Below are positions 18,080 to 27,571 of a DNA stretch of 64,000 bases, one piece after another (position 1 is the stretch's first letter; each line of letters opens with the position of its first letter). The notes beneath the pieces were generated by a model, which worked only from the letters and a program-made list of their open reading frames with translations, was not told where the DNA came from and did no database searches. Position numbers and translations under genes: made by a program. The DNA lies in the NCBI RefSeq assembly GCF_009730335.1, contig NZ_CP046315.1:1550001-1614000 (forward strand), read 5' to 3'. Source of the stretch: Schaalia odontolytica. Lineage in GTDB: Bacteria > Actinomycetota > Actinomycetes > Actinomycetales > Actinomycetaceae.

Positions 18080-18166
18080 CTGCCGCAGGTCGGAAGCGCC
18101 TGGTTGGGCGGGTCGAACCCGCTCACTTGACGTGTGATCGTGCGCCTCGGTGTCCCCCTGCGGCAG
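18080..18166 (-). promoter_or_regulatory. structured leader before rplS
   Basis: Two 10-nt segments, 18080-18089 and 18157-18166, are exact reverse complements and would close a domain of about 87 nt ending 18 nt before the rplS start. Inside it is a GCGGGT/ACCCGC hairpin with a 3-nt loop (18108-18122). The layout suits an L19 autoregulatory leader. Such leaders are known in Firmicutes, but I cannot match this one to a described class. Confidence 0.5.
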
Positions 18167-18233
18167 GATGAACCGCGCACAATCTCGTTTATTGTCCCAC
18201 AGCAGGACACACCAGGGCTAGTCCGCGGATGTG

Positions 18234-19586
18234 TTATGCGGTGAGATCACGCACCATGACAACGTCGTAGTTGCGTACGCCGCCGACATCGAAGGTTCGG
18301 CTCGAACGCTTGCGGAATCCGTGGCGCTTGTAGAAGGCCTGCGCCTCCTTGTTCCCTCGATTGGTGCCGAGCACAACAGCGGCATGCCCCAAGTCTCGCG
18401 CATCGGCGATAGCACGCTCGATGAGCGCATCTGCAACACCGCTGCCACGCCACGCCTCGTCAACATAGCACTTGGACAGGTAGGCACTACCTTCCTCCAC
18501 GCGCCCGGGACGCACCATGTCGCTCGGCAGCGCATCGGGTCCAACGTGGGTGAGCACGTAACCGACGAGGCCACCCCAGACCTCGGCGACGAACAGGCGA
18601 TGATGCTCGGGATCGGAAATAAGAGCGTCAAACACGTCGGCACTGAGTTGCGTGGCGATGTACTCCGCAATCGCTTCCTCGGACAGTTTCTCGGGGCAAG
18701 CATCCGGGAACGTACGCGCCGCGAGCTCGCTGACTGCGACGACGTCCTCAAGCTCAGCCTGTCGCACGTCGAGCCGTTCCGCCCCGCCAGCTCGCGGATA
18801 CGCAACACCGCAGCGGGCCAGCATCGCACGGTCCTCGCGCGTCAGCGACGAAGCATCCAGTGACAGCGCGAGATCGGGGCGCACGCGAGCCGTCTTCTCA
18901 ATCGCGCGATCGCGCCGCCACCGCTCAATCGCCGCGTGATGACCGCCAAGAAGCACCTCGGGGATCTCAAGGGAGCGGAACTCCCTGGGCTTGGTGAACG
19001 CGGGGTATTCGAGGAGTCCCGCACCCGAGTGCGATTCTTCAACGAGGGAGCCCGGGTTTCCCATAAATCCTTCGAGAAGACGCGCAACAGCCTCAGTAAG
19101 AACCATCGCGGCAACCTCGCCACCATTGAGCACATAGTCGCCGATAGAAAACTCGACAACCTCGACGCCAGCGCCGCGGTAGTACTCGGCAACACGGGCG
19201 TCGATCCCCTCATAGCGTCCACAGGCAACGATGATCTGGTTGGCGCGCGCAAGATCCTCAACCCGCGCCTGGGTCAGCGGCGTTCCCGACGGCGTCGGGA
19301 TCGCGAGGACGCGACGCGGCGAGGCCTGAATCCCATCGCCGTCGCGCTCCGCGAGCGGCATGGCAAGCACCTCGTCAAGGGCGCGAGCCCACACATCCGC
19401 ACGCATTACCATGCCCGCGCCACCGCCGTAGGGGGTGTCATCGACGCTGCGATGCTTGCCGGTGGCCCACTCGCGCAGGTCGTGCGCCTGGAGATGCACG
19501 AGGCCGGCGTCCTCTGCCTTCCCCATCAGCGAGAGGCGAAGAGGCGCAAAATAGTCAGGGAAAATCGAAATAAGGTCGAAACGCAC
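18234..19586 (-). CDS. trmD: tRNA (guanine-37-N1)-methyltransferase fused to a GNAT acetyltransferase
   Basis: Residues 1 to about 255 are a complete SPOUT-fold TrmD that methylates G37 to prevent frameshifting: FDLISIFPDYFAPLRLSL, VDDTPYGGGAGMVMR, ACGRYEGIDARV and the knot region IGDYVLNGGEVAAMV. From about residue 270 an in-frame GNAT domain follows (RQAELEDVVAVSELA, LFVAEVWGGLVGYVL, SKCYVDEAWRGSGVADALIERAI, LGTNRGNKEAQAFYKRHGF) with the acetyl-CoA loop RGSGVA. No stop or frameshift lies between the parts. The GTG at 19586 is 4 nt after the rimM stop. The acetyl acceptor is unknown. Confidence 0.92.
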   Translation of the reverse strand: MRFDLISIFPDYFAPLRLSLMGKAEDAGLVHLQAHDLREWATGKHRSVDDTPYGGGAGMVMRADVWARALDEVLAMPLAERDGDGIQASPRRVLAIPTPSGTPLTQARVEDLARANQIIVACGRYEGIDARVAEYYRGAGVEVVEFSIGDYVLNGGEVAAMVLTEAVARLLEGFMGNPGSLVEESHSGAGLLEYPAFTKPREFRSLEIPEVLLGGHHAAIERWRRDRAIEKTARVRPDLALSLDASSLTREDRAMLARCGVAYPRAGGAERLDVRQAELEDVVAVSELAARTFPDACPEKLSEEAIAEYIATQLSADVFDALISDPEHHRLFVAEVWGGLVGYVLTHVGPDALPSDMVRPGRVEEGSAYLSKCYVDEAWRGSGVADALIERAIADARDLGHAAVVLGTNRGNKEAQAFYKRHGFRKRSSRTFDVGGVRNYDVVMVRDLTA

Positions 19587-19590
19587 GGTG

Positions 19591-20103
19591 TCAGTCGCCC
19601 TCGCGCTCCGACACGGCATCCTCGTCAAACAGGCCGGGGGGCGCATCAATGACGACAAATCCACCCTCGACATCGACCGTCGGGACGAGGGCCGTCACAA
19701 AGGGCACCATAACAGTGCCTCGATCCGTGGCAACGAGAAGCAAATCCTGAGCCACGCCCGGAGTCAGTCCACTGACGGTACCGAGAACATCGCCGGACGG
19801 AGTACGCGCCTGGAGCCCCTTGAGTTCGTGCGGATACCAGGCATCCTCCTCGGGGTGAGCGTCGACGAGCAGGCGGGCACCGCGCAGAGCCTCAGCATCC
19901 TCGCGAGTCACGCATTCCTCAAAAGACGCAAGCACGCGATCCTTGTGCACGCGAACGGTGCGCACAGTGAGGCTGCGCTGATCTCCCGCAATGTCCAAGC
20001 GCGAACCGGGTGCCATGACCTCGGGATCGTCGCTGCGCACGTCCACGATGACCTCGCCTCGCAAGCCGTGGGCGGGGCCGACGATAGCGGCTGTGAGCTG
20101 CAT
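19591..20103 (-). CDS. rimM: 16S rRNA processing protein RimM
   Basis: Assists 30S head maturation by binding S19. Length of 170 residues. N-terminal RimM beta-barrel: MQLTAAIVGPAHGLRGEVIVDVRSDDPE. PRC-barrel C-terminus: WYPHELKGLQARTPSGDVLGTVSGLTPGVAQDLLLV, with VPFVTALVPTVDVEGGFVVID. CAGGAG precedes the ATG. It sits between khpA and trmD in the standard rpsP operon order. Confidence 0.95.
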   Translation of the reverse strand: MQLTAAIVGPAHGLRGEVIVDVRSDDPEVMAPGSRLDIAGDQRSLTVRTVRVHKDRVLASFEECVTREDAEALRGARLLVDAHPEEDAWYPHELKGLQARTPSGDVLGTVSGLTPGVAQDLLLVATDRGTVMVPFVTALVPTVDVEGGFVVIDAPPGLFDEDAVSEREGD

Positions 20104-20146
20104 GTGTTCTCCTGACGGTAAACGGGGACTCCCCCGAAGGATACAA

Positions 20147-20177
20147 CGAAGGGGCCCGGCAGTGCCGGACCCCTTCG
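20147..20177 (-). terminator. hairpin between khpA and rimM
   Basis: Long GC-rich inverted repeat (arms about 13 bp, CGAAGGGG at the base), 15 bases after the khpA stop and followed on the minus strand by TTGTATCC. It may attenuate rpsP-khpA transcripts before rimM-trmD rather than stop them fully. Confidence 0.6.
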
Positions 20178-20192
20178 TGACGTGTGCGAGTC

Positions 20193-20432
20193 TTACTCGC
20201 GATCCGTGTCGACGACGTCAACGCGGACGGCGCCACGCGTGGACAACGCACCCATGACGGTGCGCAGCGCGCGAGCCGTCCGACCGCCGCGTCCGATGAC
20301 GCGACCCAGATCCTCGGGGTTCACGCGAACCTCAAGAAGCTGGCCACGTCGCATGGAACGAGGCGTCACCTCGACATCTTCGGGGTGGTCAACGATGCCG
20401 CTGACCAGGTGCTCCAACGCGTCGGCGAGCAT
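20193..20432 (-). CDS. khpA: KH-domain RNA-binding protein KhpA
   Basis: Small RNA-binding protein of 79 residues with a single KH domain. The GxxG loop lies in DLGRVIGRGGRTARALRTVM. In other bacteria KhpA works with KhpB/Jag on cell division and RNA metabolism. Starts 2 nt after the rpsP stop. Confidence 0.94.
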   Translation of the reverse strand: MLADALEHLVSGIVDHPEDVEVTPRSMRRGQLLEVRVNPEDLGRVIGRGGRTARALRTVMGALSTRGAVRVDVVDTDRE

Positions 20433-20434
20433 GC

Positions 20435-20902
20435 TCAGGCATCCTCTCCGGCGGCCTCTTCGGAAGCCTGCTCGCCGGCCTCAGCCTCAGCAGCGGCTGC
20501 GGCTGCGGCGGCCTCTTCCTCGGCCTTCTTGGCGGAAGCAGCGGCCTTGGACTTCTCGGCAGCAGCCTCGGCGTCCTTGATGGCCTGCTCGGCCTGGGCG
20601 GCCTTGTCAGCCTCGGAGACGATGACGCGGGAAACAGCGTCGGCCTTGCCGTTGAACTTGGCGATGTCACCGGTCAGGACCAGCAGCTTGCGGACCTGGT
20701 CGGAAGGCTGAGCGCCAACACCGAGCCAGTACTGGGCACGCTCAGAGTCGATGCGGATGATCGACGGGTTGGGCTGAGGATCGTAGTAACCGACCTCTTC
20801 GATGACGCGGCCGTCACGCTTCTTGCGCGAATCGACAACGACAACACGGTACTGGGCGGCGTGGATCTTACCCACGCGCTTCAGGCGAATTCGAACTGCC
20901 AC
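20435..20902 (-). CDS. rpsP: 30S ribosomal protein S16 with Ala/Glu-rich tail
   Basis: Residues 1-85 form S16 ([46 protein letters not shown]). The remaining 70 residues are an Ala/Glu/Lys-rich helical tail, longer than in most bacteria but known in actinobacteria. Start is GTG with GGAGAG upstream. First gene of the rpsP-khpA-rimM-trmD operon. Confidence 0.96.
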   Translation of the reverse strand: MAVRIRLKRVGKIHAAQYRVVVVDSRKKRDGRVIEEVGYYDPQPNPSIIRIDSERAQYWLGVGAQPSDQVRKLLVLTGDIAKFNGKADAVSRVIVSEADKAAQAEQAIKDAEAAAEKSKAAASAKKAEEEAAAAAAAAEAEAGEQASEEAAGEDA

Positions 20903-21032
20903 TTGAGTGGTCTCTCCATTTCAGATTGATGTGGACCTTTGCGTCCCAAGGTGGGAAACACAGGGGTCGCATTGGGCCGGGACACGACGGCACGCAGTGA
21001 GAGGGTCTACGAACCGCCGGGTACAGCTAGCG

Positions 21033-21062
21033 ATTATGCCATATGTCGCCCCTGAATCCCAA
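21033..21062 (-). promoter_or_regulatory. promoter of the rpsP operon
   Basis: Minus-strand TTGGGA (21062-21057) and CATAAT (21038-21033) with an 18-bp spacer, about 130 bp before the rpsP GTG. Otherwise the 20903-21117 gap shows no gene. Confidence 0.5.
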
Positions 21063-21117
21063 GTCAGGAGCGAGTGCCGTGTCGCGCGAATCGGTTAAAT
21101 CGATCACTGCCGCGAAC

Positions 21118-22224
21118 TCAGGAGGACAGACGCTCCCATATGGGCGTTCCGCCCACCGTGACGCGCACGGGGTTCGCAAGGATCGTCGGATTGGCCCTCG
21201 GATCCTCGTCCAGGATGAGGAAATCAGCGGGACCCCCCTCGACGAGGCCGGGGTAACCGAGGTAGCGCTGGCTCACCCACGTCGCAGCGTCGATCGTGAA
21301 CTCAGCGGGCGCGCCCCATCGGAGCCACAGGTCGAGCTCGCCGGCGATCGTGCCATGATCCTGGTAGCCGCCCGAGTCGGTTCCCATCAAGAGAAGGACG
21401 CCGGAGTCGACGAGCATCTCGAAGTGGGAGCGCCGCTCGTCGTACATTGCCCGCATCGTCGCCGCATAGACGGGGTACTTCGCCCCCGCCTGGGCCGCAA
21501 AATCCTTGAAGAGCTCGACCTGGCGCAGCGTCGGCGTCACCGCGATGCCGCGTGCGGCAATCTCGTTGGCCTGATCCGCATCGATACCGCTGCCATGTTC
21601 AATGTCGTCAACGCCGGCCTCAATGAGTGAGTCGATCACGCGGTGCGAGAACGCGTGCACGGCGATCCTCGCCCCGGCCTCGTGCACGGCGGCAACAGCG
21701 TCAGTCAACACCGCGGGGTCCCACAGAGGCATGAGGTCAGAGTCTGCTCCAGCGCTGCGGTCGATCCAGTCACCGACGATCTTCACCCACCCGTCGGAGG
21801 AGTGCGCCATTGACGCGAGGACCGCAGGAAGCACGCTCTGATCATCGACGTCCAGCGGCAGGTCACGCATGTAGCGCTTCGGACGCGCAACATGGCGACC
21901 ACAGCGGATCAGGTGCAGGCCGGTTGCACGAGCGGCAAGCGAGTTATCAACCGGCACGCCACAGTCGCGCGCGACGGTCACGCCGCTCGCGAGCGTCGCG
22001 CGCGCCTGCTCGACCATCTCAGCCTCGGACACCGAACCGGACTCCGAGTATCCAATGTGGCAGTGCGTATCCACCATGCCGGGGACGACGAATCCCTCCG
22101 ACGGCGCGTTTTCCACCTCGCTCACACGGCGGATGACTCCCCCATCGACGCGCCACGTGCCGCGCACCCACGACGGGCGCTCGGACTCGTTATCCGCCCA
22201 CAGGGCGAGGCCACTGAACTCCAT
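21118..22224 (-). CDS. metal-dependent amidohydrolase
   Basis: Member of the amidohydrolase superfamily (imidazolonepropionase/prolidase-like branch), 368 residues. Metal motifs: DTHCHIGYSE (HxH), WVKIVGD (Lys), RIAVHAFSH (His), DDIEHGSGID (His) and LLMGTDSGGYQDHG (Asp). The C-terminus ILDEDPRANPTIL is typical of the family's second barrel. Substrate cannot be read from the sequence. It starts 3 bases after the ffh stop on the same strand, so it is probably co-transcribed with ffh. Confidence 0.85.
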   Translation of the reverse strand: MEFSGLALWADNESERPSWVRGTWRVDGGVIRRVSEVENAPSEGFVVPGMVDTHCHIGYSESGSVSEAEMVEQARATLASGVTVARDCGVPVDNSLAARATGLHLIRCGRHVARPKRYMRDLPLDVDDQSVLPAVLASMAHSSDGWVKIVGDWIDRSAGADSDLMPLWDPAVLTDAVAAVHEAGARIAVHAFSHRVIDSLIEAGVDDIEHGSGIDADQANEIAARGIAVTPTLRQVELFKDFAAQAGAKYPVYAATMRAMYDERRSHFEMLVDSGVLLLMGTDSGGYQDHGTIAGELDLWLRWGAPAEFTIDAATWVSQRYLGYPGLVEGGPADFLILDEDPRANPTILANPVRVTVGGTPIWERLSS

Positions 22225-22227
22225 GCC

Positions 22228-23811
22228 TCAGAGCTGGCCGAGCATGCGCTTGACGTCGTCCGGCAGATCGTCGATCGTCGGACGCGGAGCGGGGGCCTCC
22301 TGGGCAACGCCGAAGGAGGAACCCTGGGGCGCGCTGCGCTCAGACGGAGGCAGCATGGCCTCCAGCTCCTGCTGGCGACGCTTCGCGGGGTTACCGGATC
22401 GTGCGCTCTTCTTCATGCGAGCACGCTGGGCCTGAGCCTTGCGGGCGTTGGCCTTCTGCTTTGCCTTGCCGCCGCGGCCGGGCAGTGCGCCCATACCGGG
22501 AACACCGCCACCCATCTGGCCCATCTGCGCCATCATCTCGCGCGCAGCCTCGAAACGCTGGACGAGCTGGTTCACCTCGGTGACAGTCGTGCCGGAACCG
22601 CGGGCGATACGCGCTCGACGCGAACCGTTAAGGATCGACACGTCCTCGCGCTCGGCCGGGGTCATCGAGCGGACGATGGCCTCCACGCGGTCGACCTCGC
22701 GCTCGTCGAAGTTCTCGATCTGCTCGCGCATCTGGGCGGCACCCGGGATCATGCCGAGCATCTTCTTCATCGAACCAAGCTTCTTGATCTGCTGAAGCTG
22801 GCTCAGGAAGTCGCCGAGGGTGAGCTGGCCGGCCATTGCCTTAGCCGCAACCTTCTCCGCCTCCTCGGCATCCATCTTCTTTTCAGCCTGCTCGATGAGG
22901 GTGAGGATGTCACCCATGTCGAGGATGCGGCCGGCCATACGGTCGGCGTGGAAGCGCTCAAAGTCGTCGAGGCCCTCGCCCGTCGAGGCAAAAAGAATCG
23001 GCGCGCCGGTCACACCGCGAACGGACAGCGCGGCACCACCGCGCGCATCGCCGTCGAGCTTAGATAGGACGACGCCCGTGAAGCCGACGCCGTCACGGAA
23101 GGCTGTCGAGGTGGAGACCGCGTCCTGACCGACCATGGCGTCAAGGACGAACATGATCTCGTGGGGGTTGACGGCATCGCGGATGGCGATCGCCTGCTCC
23201 ATCATCTCCTGGTCGACGCCGAGGCGACCTGCCGTATCGACGATGACCACGTTGATGCCGCTCTGGCGGGCGAACTCGACGCCGCTACGCGCAACCTCGA
23301 CGGGATCGCCCACGCCGTTGCCGGGCTCGGGCGCCCACACCTTGACGCCGGCGCGCTCGCCGACAACCTGGAGCTGCTGGACGGCGTTGGGACGCTGGAG
23401 GTCGGAGGCGACGAGCAGGACCGTCTTGCCCTCCTCGCGCAGCCACTTACCCAGCTTTCCGGCGAGGGTGGTCTTACCGGCACCCTGGAGGCCAGCGAGC
23501 ATGAAGACGGTGGGACCGGACTCAGCGAAAGTCAGCTCACGCGTGGCGCCACCGAGGATCTCAACGAGCTCCTCGTGCACGATGGAAACGACCTGCTGAC
23601 CCGGGTTGAGGGCCTTCGAGCGGGCTGCGCCGTAGGCCTTTTCGCGCACCTGCGTGGTGAACTGGCGAACGACGGGGAGCGCAACGTCCGCGTCGATGAG
23701 GGCGCGACGGATGTCGGAAATCGCGTGATCGACGTCCGACTCGGTCAGGACGCCGCGGCTACGCAGGCTACGGAACGACTGGCTCAGACGATCTGACAGG
23801 TTTCCAAACAC
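22228..23811 (-). CDS. ffh: signal recognition particle protein Ffh
   Basis: SRP GTPase that delivers signal-peptide-bearing ribosomes to FtsY. N domain 1-90. G domain: MLAGLQGAGKTTLAGKLGKWL (G1), VDTAGRLG (G3) and SKLDGDARGGAALS (G4 region). The Met-rich M domain from about 300 contains GMIPGAAQMREQIENFDEREVDR and MGQMGGGVPGMG. At 527 residues it is normal for actinobacteria. Start is GTG with GGGAG upstream. Confidence 0.96.
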   Translation of the reverse strand: MFGNLSDRLSQSFRSLRSRGVLTESDVDHAISDIRRALIDADVALPVVRQFTTQVREKAYGAARSKALNPGQQVVSIVHEELVEILGGATRELTFAESGPTVFMLAGLQGAGKTTLAGKLGKWLREEGKTVLLVASDLQRPNAVQQLQVVGERAGVKVWAPEPGNGVGDPVEVARSGVEFARQSGINVVIVDTAGRLGVDQEMMEQAIAIRDAVNPHEIMFVLDAMVGQDAVSTSTAFRDGVGFTGVVLSKLDGDARGGAALSVRGVTGAPILFASTGEGLDDFERFHADRMAGRILDMGDILTLIEQAEKKMDAEEAEKVAAKAMAGQLTLGDFLSQLQQIKKLGSMKKMLGMIPGAAQMREQIENFDEREVDRVEAIVRSMTPAEREDVSILNGSRRARIARGSGTTVTEVNQLVQRFEAAREMMAQMGQMGGGVPGMGALPGRGGKAKQKANARKAQAQRARMKKSARSGNPAKRRQQELEAMLPPSERSAPQGSSFGVAQEAPAPRPTIDDLPDDVKRMLGQL

Positions 23812-23856
23812 GTGTTTACTCCCAGGATGGCGGCTGTACTAGGCACAGGTTAGCGC

Positions 23857-23893
23857 ACCTCGGCCCCGGGAGTCGTCTCACCGGGGCCGAGGT
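23857..23893 (-). terminator. hairpin between ftsY and ffh
   Basis: Thirteen-bp perfect arms (ACCTCGGCCCCGG / CCGGGGCCGAGGT) with an 11-nt loop, about 20 bases after the ftsY stop and 46 before the ffh start. No clear T-run. Confidence 0.7.
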
Positions 23894-23913
23894 ACGCGTC
23901 ATGGTGGCGGGGT

Positions 23914-25155
23914 TCAGCCCTGCGCGGAACCCACGATCGCGTCGACGAAGCCCTGCGGATCGAAGGGGGCCAGATCGTCGGCCCCCTCGCCGAGGCCGAC
24001 GAACTTGACGGGAACGCCCAGCGCACGCTGGACGGAGACGACGATGCCACCCTTGGCGGAACCGTCGAGCTTCGTCAGAACGATGCCGGTCACGCCGGTA
24101 GCTTCCGCGAAGACCTCGGCCTGCTTCATGCCGTTCTGGCCGGTGGTGGCGTCAAGAACCAGAAGGACCTCGGAGACCGGGGCCTGCTTGGTCATGACGC
24201 GCTTGATCTTACCGAGCTCGTCCATCAGCGTGGACTTGTTCTGCAGGCGTCCCGCGGTATCGACGAGAACAACATCGACGTCACGATCGACGCCTTCGCG
24301 CACGGCTTCGAAAGCAACAGAGGCCGGGTCTGCACCCTCGCGGTCGCTGCGCACGACGTCGACGCCAACTCGCTCGCCCCACGTCGCCAGCTGATCAGCG
24401 GCGGCCGCGCGGAAGGTGTCGGCGGCGCCCAGGATCACGGACTTGTCTTCCGCGACGAGGATGCGCGCGAGCTTGCCAACGGTCGTGGTCTTTCCGGTGC
24501 CGTTCACACCGACCATCAGGACAACCGCGGGCTTGCCGGAGCCGTCGACCTCGGGGCGTTCGAGGTTGAGAGAGCGATCCATGGCGGGATCGACGAGCTC
24601 CAGGAGCTCCTCGCGAAGGATCTCACGGATGCGCGCTTCGTCAGTCACGGACTCGACCGCGACGCGACGCTTGAGGGCTTCCATCAACGTGTCAGTGGCC
24701 TCCAGGCCAAGGTCAGCGATGAGGAGAGACTCCTCGATCTCCTCCCAGTCGGCGGCACCGAGCTGGCCACGGCTGAGAACGCCAAGGATCGCACGCCCAA
24801 GCGAGCCGGAAGACGCGAGGCGTTCGCGCAGGCGCTCCATGCGGCCGCGCACGGGTTCGGGGCGCTCGATGGACGAGGCCGGGGTTGCGGGAGCCTCAGA
24901 GCTCTGCTCGGGGGTGGGCGCGAGCTCATCTACCGGACCCGCTCGAGGCTGGTCCGCTGTATCAAGCGGCGCCTCGGTAGGCGAATCGGGACGAGCCTCG
25001 ACGGAAGCCTGAGCCTGCGGCTGAGGGGTCACGTCCCGCGAGGAACGGCGACGCGAACTCACGACAAGACGAATAACGACGCCGATAAGCACGGCGACCG
25101 CCAGGGCGATAACGACTGCCCACGGCGATTGGAGGGTAGAAACAAAAGCGTCCAT
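23914..25155 (-). CDS. ftsY: signal recognition particle receptor FtsY
   Basis: SRP receptor GTPase. The N-terminal transmembrane helix (PWAVVIALAVAVLIGVVIRLVV, about residues 11-32) is followed by an acidic, Pro/Ala-rich linker. The NG domain has MVGVNGTGKTTTVGKLAR (G1), VDTAGRLQNKSTLMDEL (G3), VLTKLDGSAKGGIVVS (G4) and FVGLGEGADDLAPFDPQGFVDAIVG at the end. Start set at the ATG at 25155, which gives 413 residues. In-frame starts at 25206 and 25278 would extend it past the hairpin. The start codon lies within a perfect inverted repeat (see separate entry). Confidence 0.93.
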   Translation of the reverse strand: MDAFVSTLQSPWAVVIALAVAVLIGVVIRLVVSSRRRSSRDVTPQPQAQASVEARPDSPTEAPLDTADQPRAGPVDELAPTPEQSSEAPATPASSIERPEPVRGRMERLRERLASSGSLGRAILGVLSRGQLGAADWEEIEESLLIADLGLEATDTLMEALKRRVAVESVTDEARIREILREELLELVDPAMDRSLNLERPEVDGSGKPAVVLMVGVNGTGKTTTVGKLARILVAEDKSVILGAADTFRAAAADQLATWGERVGVDVVRSDREGADPASVAFEAVREGVDRDVDVVLVDTAGRLQNKSTLMDELGKIKRVMTKQAPVSEVLLVLDATTGQNGMKQAEVFAEATGVTGIVLTKLDGSAKGGIVVSVQRALGVPVKFVGLGEGADDLAPFDPQGFVDAIVGSAQG

Positions 25156-25180
25156 AGGGTCATTATCCCCTATGGACGCT
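25147..25180 (-). promoter_or_regulatory. perfect hairpin covering the ftsY ribosome site and start codon
   Basis: Thirteen-bp perfect inverted repeat (arms 25147-25159 and 25168-25180, 8-nt loop). On the ftsY mRNA the 5' arm and loop hold the AGGGGA ribosome site and the 3' arm holds the AUG. Folding would block initiation. It could alternatively be a DNA operator. Confidence 0.6.
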
Positions 25181-25216
25181 CGTGACAAAAAACCTGAGTG
25201 CGGCATCACTGCCTTA

Positions 25217-25612
25217 TTACTGCGTTGACTCCTGCACGGACTCGCCGCCTCCGTCAGCGCTACGACGGCCACGGTCAAAGCGCACGCTCACGCGGTCGGT
25301 CACCGTTTCGAGGCGGTCGATGCCGGGTAGGCGGTCAGCGTCGAAGTAGGCGCTCCTCGAGTCAGCGCTTTGCAGGAGCGAGTGCAGGGACGCCGTACGC
25401 GGAACCACGGGTCCGTCGGGTGAGGAGGAGGTACGCTTGGGTAGCGAGTGATGGGTCTTCACCTCGTCGGCGATTTCCTCACTCTCTCGCTTGATGACGC
25501 CCTTCCATTCGTCCGCGCTACGGCGCGACAGCGCCAGCACAGCGACGACGCCGCCAGCGACGACGAGTACCAGAACGACGGTCAAAACGAGAATCAATGC
25601 ACCCTCAAGCAT
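25217..25612 (-). CDS. small single-pass membrane protein, function unknown
   Basis: From the ATG at 25612 the product has 131 residues: an N-terminal membrane helix (EGALILVLTVVLVLVVAGGVVAVLALS), then a charged cytoplasmic region (DEWKGVIKRESEEIADEV) and a C-terminal stretch with Asp/Arg (RLPGIDRLETVTDRVSVRFDRG). I do not recognise the family. AGGA lies 7 nt before the ATG. It sits 61 bases before ftsY on the same strand. An earlier in-frame start (25690) would add a non-conserved leader and is less likely. Confidence 0.65.
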   Translation of the reverse strand: MLEGALILVLTVVLVLVVAGGVVAVLALSRRSADEWKGVIKRESEEIADEVKTHHSLPKRTSSSPDGPVVPRTASLHSLLQSADSRSAYFDADRLPGIDRLETVTDRVSVRFDRGRRSADGGGESVQESTQ

Positions 25613-25689
25613 GTGATCATCCTGCCTTACGAGAACCTCAATGCGCGACGATGCCACCCGCACATGCACGCATTGTGACGATGTTGTCA

Positions 25690-25721
25690 CGAGGGCCGGG
25701 AACGATTGTTCCCGGCCCTCG
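25690..25721 (-). terminator. intrinsic terminator after the principal sigma factor gene
   Basis: Perfect 14-bp arms (CGAGGGCCGGGAAC / GTTCCCGGCCCTCG) with loop ATT-type 4 nt, 18 bases past the sigma factor stop on the minus strand. Confidence 0.8.
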
Positions 25722-25738
25722 AACGCGTCGATAGCGCG

Positions 25739-27409
<1,671 letters not shown>

Positions 27410-27559
27410 ACGGGTCCCTTTCATTGATGGGCATGCACAACGGAGCCGATTGCAAATCGGCATACCAGCGCCAAGTCTAGTGCCTTGCCGTTTAGTTTTC
27501 CTGACGGTATGTGTGAGGATCCCCCGCCCTGGGGCTCACGCACGAACTCGAACCTCGGT

Positions 27560-27565
27560 TAGAGT
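27560..27565 (+). promoter_or_regulatory. leaderless -10 box of the prenyl synthase gene
   Basis: TAGAGT ends six nt before the ATG at 27572, and no Shine-Dalgarno is present, so transcription probably starts at or next to the start codon. Confidence 0.5.
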
Positions 27566-27571
27566 GGGCGT

